NCBI GenBank assembly: GCA_022340195.1
Contig: JAJDOL010000209.1
Coordinates: forward strand, 1 to 34,308
DNA: 34,308 nt
Direction: 5' to 3'
From: Chromatiaceae bacterium
Lineage (GTDB): Bacteria; Pseudomonadota; Gammaproteobacteria; Chromatiales; Chromatiaceae
Shown here: positions 32,655 to 34,308 of the stretch, one piece after another
How positions within the stretch are numbered: position 1 is the first letter of the stretch
How the letters are laid out: every line of letters begins with the position of its first letter
Translations under genes and position numbers: made by a program
Notes under the pieces: generated by a model
Told to the model about the DNA's origin: nothing
The model's database searches: none
The model's input: only the letters and a program-made list of their open reading frames with translations

Positions 32655-34308
32655 CCGGTTCGTTCAACCTGACTTACTGCATCCTTGGGGGGCTCGGCGG
32701 CCTCCTCGTAAGGAACACTATAGCTGCAGTCCTTTTGCGGACAGACCTTTTGTGCCCCACCACGCTTGGTGACCTTGATCGTCAGAACCGGCCAACCGCA
32801 CTGGGGGCAGGGTTCGGTAATCGGCTCGTTCCATAGGGCGTAGTCGCATTTCGGGTAGGCCGAGCAGGAATAGAAGATCTTTCCACGCCGCGACTTCTTC
32901 TTCATCAGAGTCCCTTCGCTGCACTTGGGGCAGGTGACGCCTGTGTCCTCCGGACGCTCCAAAGGCTCGATATACCGGCACTTGGGATAGGCGCTGCAAC
33001 CGATGAACTTGCCGTACTTGCCACGCTTCATCTGCAGCTCCGCGCCGCATTCCGGACAGCTTCGGCCCTCCACCGCCTCCGGAGGGGGTTGCTCTTGCTT
33101 CTTGCCGTCGGCAAGGTCGCGCGTGTAGTCGCATTCAGGATACTTGGTACACCCGATAAAACGACCGTGGCGCCCGAGACGGATAGACAAGGGCGAGCCG
33201 CACTGAGGGCAAGACTCTTCGATGATCTCTTGGGTAACGTCGCTGCGTTTGACGTTCTCCTGAGTGTGATCGACCAGATCCTTGAATGGGCCCCAGAACT
33301 GCCGCAGCAGAGGAATCCAGTCCTCCTCGCCCCGGGAGACGGCATCGAGCTCGTCCTCGAGCTTGGCGGTGAAGTCATAGTCCACGTAAGAGGTAAAGTA
33401 CGCGGTCAGGAACTTGGTTACGACGCGGCCTACGTCCGTGGGGTGGAAGCGCTTCTTCTCCAACTCCACGTACTCCCGATCCTGCAGGGTGGAGATGATG
33501 CTGGCGTAGGTGGACGGGCGGCCGATACCATATTCCTCCAAGGCCTTGACCAGCGACGCCTCGGTGTAACGTGGCGGGGGTTCAGTGAAGTGCTGCTCGG
33601 GGCGGATAGCCCTCAGATCCACCAGCTCGCCCTGCTCGAGGTGGGGAAGCATGCGCTCCTCGTCGTCATCCGCAGCCTTGGCATCGTCGCGCCCCTCCAG
33701 ATAGACCCGCATAAATCCGGGACTGGCGACAGTGGAGCCGGTAGCCCGAAAGAGGTTGCCCTCCCCCGCGCTCAGGTCTACCGCGACCATGTTGATCAGG
33801 GCGTGGGCCATCTGACAGGCCAAGGTGCGCTTCCAGATTAGCTCGTAGAGCCGCGCCTGATCCGAGGTCAAATGGTCCTTGATCTCCTGCGGAATGCGGA
33901 GAATGGAGGTGGGCCGGATGGCCTCGTGCGCCTCCTGGGCATTTTTGGCCTTGGTCTTGTAAACGCGCGCCTGGGGCGGCAGGAGGTCGGCGCCGTAGCG
34001 CTCGGCCACGAATTCGCGGATCTCGTCAAGGGCCTCGCTGGCCAGGTTAACCGAGTCGGTACGCATATAGCTGATGAGCCCGACCGCCCCGCCGCCGATG
34101 TCTACGCCTTCGTAAAGCTGCTGGGCCACACGCATGGTGCGCTGGGCGGTGAAGCCGAGCTTGCGTGCCGCCTCCTGCTGCAGGGTAGAGGTAATGAAGG
34201 GCGGGGCGGGATTGCGTTTGCGTTGCTTGCGCTCCACTTGCTCGACCTTGAGCTTGCCCCGCGCCGTCTGCTCCAGGGTACGCTCGATCTCTTTGGCCCG
34301 TCCCTCGT
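32651..34308 (-). CDS. topA: DNA topoisomerase I, C-terminal part (5' end outside window)
   Basis: The frame is open to the window edge, leaving about 551 residues of a protein that is normally about 800. The catalytic tyrosine is in LISYMRTDSVNLASEAL (TAT at 34069-34067). Upstream, PAPPFITSTLQQEAARKLGF is the typical preceding segment. Downstream come the QPRYTEASLVKALEEYGIGRPSTYA-type motif (here PPPRYTEASLVKALEE) and DFTAKLEDELD. The C-terminus has three clear four-cysteine zinc ribbons (CPQCGSPLSIR, CPECGAELQM, CPKCSEGTLMKK) and a fourth (CPQCGWPVL with CPQKDC). Type IA topoisomerase relaxes negative supercoils. Its stop codon overlaps the start of a 25-codon ORF, and purE and tsaC follow, so a single transcript is likely. 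Confidence 0.97.
   Translation of the reverse strand, partial: EGRAKEIERTLEQTARGKLKVEQVERKQRKRNPAPPFITSTLQQEAARKLGFTAQRTMRVAQQLYEGVDIGGGAVGLISYMRTDSVNLASEALDEIREFVAERYGADLLPPQARVYKTKAKNAQEAHEAIRPTSILRIPQEIKDHLTSDQARLYELIWKRTLACQMAHALINMVAVDLSAGEGNLFRATGSTVASPGFMRVYLEGRDDAKAADDDEERMLPHLEQGELVDLRAIRPEQHFTEPPPRYTEASLVKALEEYGIGRPSTYASIISTLQDREYVELEKKRFHPTDVGRVVTKFLTAYFTSYVDYDFTAKLEDELDAVSRGEEDWIPLLRQFWGPFKDLVDHTQENVKRSDVTQEIIEESCPQCGSPLSIRLGRHGRFIGCTKYPECDYTRDLADGKKQEQPPPEAVEGRSCPECGAELQMKRGKYGKFIGCSAYPKCRYIEPLERPEDTGVTCPKCSEGTLMKKKSRRGKIFYSCSAYPKCDYALWNEPITEPCPQCGWPVLTIKVTKRGGAQKVCPQKDCSYSVPYEEAAEPPKDAVSQVERTG

Overview
The window looks like a chromosomal segment of a GC-rich gammaproteobacterium, most likely a purple-sulfur or sulfur-oxidising member of the Chromatiales. 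The main argument is the hydrogenase operon ordered hynS-isp1-isp2-hynL, an arrangement known from Allochromatium and Thiocapsa. A cytochrome c4, a CysZ-like sulfate permease and gammaproteobacterial palindromic repeats fit this. The assignment is an inference from gene content; no marker RNA gene is present.

Layout. 1-729: 3' end of an IS91-family transposase and its non-coding flank, abutting the end of hrpA. 730-7053: hrpA RNA helicase (minus), a SemiSWEET sugar transporter (plus) and a cobalamin-type radical SAM enzyme (minus) whose leader holds a terminator-like hairpin. 7404-13748: the [NiFe] hydrogenase island, with an uncharacterised 150-aa protein, hypC (minus), a HupH-like maturation factor, then the tightly coupled hynS-isp1-isp2 and, after a palindromic repeat element, hynL. 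13991-19058: cysZ and a two-gene RND efflux system. 19324-24314: an SseB-like protein facing a minus-strand set of four envelope genes (lytic transglycosylase, DUF192 protein, coiled-coil/SPOR membrane protein, Cys-rich secreted protein). 24551-28555: thiopurine-type methyltransferase (minus) and modABC plus a coupled zinc-ribbon-like gene (plus). 28561-31068 (minus): EEP-family hydrolase, cytochrome c4, retropepsin-like protease. 31515-34308 (minus): topA (cut by the window edge), a possible 25-codon ORF, purE and tsaC, each overlapping or nearly touching the next.

How the genes work together. HynS/HynL form a Tat-exported periplasmic hydrogenase; Isp1 (membrane b-type cytochrome) and Isp2 (HdrD-like iron-sulfur protein) would carry electrons across the membrane to a cytoplasmic partner. 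HypC and the HupH-like protein serve NiFe-centre assembly; the other hyp genes and the HynL endopeptidase are not here. The SPOR protein and its coupled Cys-rich partner, with the transglycosylase and DUF192 gene upstream, suggest a cell-envelope module. ModABC imports molybdate. No CRISPR array, rRNA, tRNA or prophage was recognised. The least explained items are the Cys-rich secreted protein, the modC-coupled gene, the hydrogenase-side 150-aa protein, the 25-codon ORF between topA and purE, and the leader of the radical SAM gene.
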